Origin: an uncultured Bacteroides sp.
GTDB taxonomy: Bacteria > Bacteroidota > Bacteroidia > Bacteroidales > Bacteroidaceae
Direction of reading: 5' to 3'
Length of the DNA: 8,191 nt
Assembly: GCA_900556845.1 (NCBI GenBank)
Contig: USQO01000085.1
Coordinates: 1 to 8,191 of the forward strand
Shown: piece by piece, positions 7,701 to 8,191 of the stretch
How the letters are laid out: every line of letters begins with the position of its first letter
Position numbering within the stretch: position 1 is the first letter of the stretch
Program-made: the position numbers and the translations under genes
The notes under the pieces: generated by a model
Database searches by the model: none
Told to the model about the DNA's origin: nothing
Seen by the model: the letters and a program-made list of their open reading frames with translations, nothing else

Positions 7701-7776
7701 AGCAAAAAGTTGTACGCTGCAGGATGAAATAGAGATTGAACCTCGTAAGGGATTATTATTGTATTTGAAGAAATAA
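4756..7776 (+). CDS. Uncharacterised secreted glycoside hydrolase-like protein (GH123_N/DUF6067-type)
   Basis: A 1006-residue protein of unproven activity. MKNIGLIALGLLSWNMAGAQ is a Sec signal peptide, probably cleaved before or after Gln20, and fixes the start. Residues about 25-335 look like beta-sandwich and resemble the GH123_N/DUF6067 group of gut Bacteroidota (recognised by eye, not by a profile search). A second beta-rich region (about 335-635) starts at PWRHSRLRWLNSRLGEEDIP. A probable TIM barrel (about 640-925) follows, with strand-end motifs VKLYYTLRELTN (Arg692, Glu693), DGIYMDDVSFG (Asp779, Asp784, Asp785), IIDLHSNTG (Asp810, His812), LWFGESF (Glu839) and GLMGDM (Asp865). A small beta domain (about 928-1006, KVLLSIGNYSD) closes it, as in several alpha-galactosidase-like barrels. 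Asp784/Asp785 and Glu839 are the likeliest catalytic acids; this is inference. Between GH89 and a 6-deoxyhexose mutarotase, it may act on the same host glycans. Confidence 0.8.
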   Translation: MKNIGLIALGLLSWNMAGAQQSSYTYKVPEIPWGEGFGNHRAVVEVEKSAQVVSLDMEWRRPDLHPENKRFLVINAETGDTVRNVKKVYVDNEQCSIAFGPVDAGTYYFYYLPYTVQNGGGFYYGDYLVDKTEVDASWETAFRSKDKVEQAVVKTIEARTDFDSFYPMEVIATQSEVARYCKENADDWFLFPEDRSNPIRMRDYLPVKWMSYQQGRQFTGQAVPNEYYAFQIGIWSPSIALKNVKYEASDLRNGASVIPASSITCFNTEGVDPKGNFFKKVVNVAAGKVQPLWFGVDIPCEVKAGLYTGKVTITCADGKSKELPVELEIKGAVLADRGDGEPWRHSRLRWLNSRLGEEDIPVRPYTDIRITDNRISCLGRGVVVNEQTGLPLQINSWGTDILASSINFIIETETGVKKFDAQPTVADQKRSSITGKWFAKDDELAISCEGIMESDGWMNYVYTITPFKDIRIKDVRLEIPVRNEVASYFLGAGLPGQDTPAVYEGKWDTPETTVNNFGVSIPVSTSSNWLWPFDSFWIGNAHAGVHCELRGSTYSGPLLNSYRPAYPDSWNNKGKGGFRIKKGDGRTLVTVYSGERMLSKNVPLKYDFALLITPVKELNIKSQFTDRYYHNGAAPVPTDADVKAGVKIINIHHGNAYHPYINYPFLTSGKLKNFVDKWHKKGCKVKLYYTLRELTNVVTELWAIRSLDTEILRGGNGGGYPWCREHLISDYTPQWYQHFDEGEVPIGADAAILTSESDSRWYNYYVEGLKWMVQNLDIDGIYMDDVSFGRDILKRMRRAMDSVKPGCIIDLHSNTGFSKGPANQYAEFFPYIDKLWFGESFLYDKMTPANWLVESSGIPFGLMGDMLYRGGNKWLGMQYGMTVRHPWFTEGVICDPRVVWKIWDEFGIADAEMIGFWEADSPVKASDDNVKVTAYKKSGKVLLSIGNYSDELKKIRLSVDWKALGFKTPAKLIIPDIPDFQKAKSCTLQDEIEIEPRKGLLLYLKK

Positions 7777-7791
7777 TTATTTGTTTATTAT

Positions 7792-7825
7792 GTGGGGAAG
7801 AATTTTTTTATTCTCCCCACCTTTT
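7792..7825 (+). terminator. Rho-independent terminator after the DUF6067-like gene
   Basis: GTGGGGAAGAAT (7792-7803) pairs with ATTCTCCCCAC (7810-7820), eleven pairs with one bulged A and a 6-T loop, followed by CTTTT. It lies 15 bases after the stop at 7774-7776 and ends 16 bases before the mutarotase ATG, so it also falls inside that gene's leader and could act as an attenuator. Confidence 0.8.
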
Positions 7826-7841
7826 AATTTTATAAATTACT

Positions 7842-8162
7842 ATGAAACGTTTAGGTTGTGTAATTGGGGTTAATCCTAATAAATTGGAAGAGTATAAGAA
7901 ACTTCATTCGGATGTATGGCCTGGAGTTCTTGCTATGATTAAAGCGTGTAACATTCGTAATTATTCTATTTATTATAGAGATGGAATGCTTTATAGTTAT
8001 TATGAATATGTTGGTGATAATTATAAGGCTGATATGGATAAAATGGCTGCTGACCCAATAACTCAGGAATGGTGGAAACTTTGTTCTCCTTGTCAGGTCC
8101 CTATAAAAGACAGGAAATCTGGAGAGTGGTGGGCTGAAATGGAAGAGGTGTTTCATTGTGAC
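7842..8162 (+). CDS. RhaM-family (DUF718) L-rhamnose/L-fucose mutarotase, 3' end cut by adapter
   Basis: Interconverts alpha and beta anomers of a 6-deoxy-L-sugar so that the cytoplasmic isomerase receives its preferred form. From ATG 7842 there are 107 genomic codons and no signal peptide (MKRLGCVIGVNPNKLEEYKK), as expected for a cytoplasmic enzyme. Tyr18 and His22 (EEYKKLHSDVWP) fall at the same positions as the Tyr18 and His22 active-site residues of E. coli RhaM (104 residues). QEWWK and the terminal WWAEMEEVFH also match family motifs. The E. coli protein ends in EVFYLP, so EVFHCD here is probably within a few codons of the natural end. The frame then enters adapter at 8163; the apparent tail LSLIHISEPT is an artefact. 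L-fucose is plausible from the mucin-like context, but sequence alone does not separate fucose from rhamnose. Confidence 0.88.
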
Positions 8163-8191
8163 CTGTCTCTTATACACATCTCCGAGCCCAC
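8163..8191 (-). other. Illumina Nextera adapter (sequencing artefact)
   Basis: CTGTCTCTTATACACATCT (8163-8181) is the reverse complement of the 19-bp Tn5 mosaic end, and CCGAGCCCAC (8182-8191) continues into the read-2 primer complement. It is the same adapter side as at the left end, in inverted orientation, as expected when each contig end is built from read-1 sequences that passed through a short insert. Confidence 0.98.

Noticed and set aside
7851..8177. 108-residue minus-strand reading frame beginning MYKRQ.
   Set aside because: Its start codon lies in the adapter, and the rest is antisense to the mutarotase, which has clear family motifs.
30..8181. Composite transposon bounded by 19-bp inverted repeats (Tn5 ends).
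   Set aside because: The repeats are the Tn5 mosaic ends of the Nextera kit, next to primer and index sequence. No transposase or target duplication is present.

Overview
The window looks like one assembled contig from a gut Bacteroidota bacterium (Bacteroidales; a Bacteroides, Phocaeicola or Parabacteroides relative). This is judged from the AT-rich intergenic DNA, A/T-rich start contexts without a strong Shine-Dalgarno, TAA at the ends of the reading frames, and the gene families present. The first 48 and last 29 bases are not biological. They are Illumina Nextera (Tn5) adapter, with a P7 tail and an i7 index still visible on the left, so the real insert is 49..8162.

Layout, all on the + strand. 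49..250 holds a rho-independent terminator of an upstream gene that is otherwise off the contig, then an AT-rich leader. 251..1945 is a family GH110 alpha-1,3-galactosidase split in frame by one TGA at 1214..1216, just before its catalytic Asp-Asp pair; the rest of the reading frame is intact. 2155..4647 is an intact secreted GH89 alpha-N-acetylglucosaminidase with about 105 extra C-terminal residues. 4756..7776 is a 1006-residue secreted multidomain protein resembling the GH123_N/DUF6067 group; it has a probable TIM barrel and no activity I can name. 7842..8162 is a RhaM-family (DUF718) sugar mutarotase, complete or nearly so, that runs directly into adapter. Hairpins with T-tracts separate GH89 from the third gene and the third gene from the mutarotase.

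Together the genes suggest removal of terminal alpha-linked sugars from host mucin-type glycans. GH110 would remove alpha-1,3-galactose (blood group B or linear alpha-Gal), GH89 would remove alpha-GlcNAc (gastric mucin caps or heparan sulfate), and the mutarotase would interconvert anomers of a released 6-deoxyhexose (fucose or rhamnose). No SusC/SusD pair, regulator, transporter, sulfatase, RNA gene, CRISPR array or mobile element is visible. The points most worth following up are the in-frame TGA, which lies inside a perfect 14-bp palindrome, and the uncharacterised third hydrolase. The adapters mean that sequence error must be excluded before biology is inferred from the TGA.
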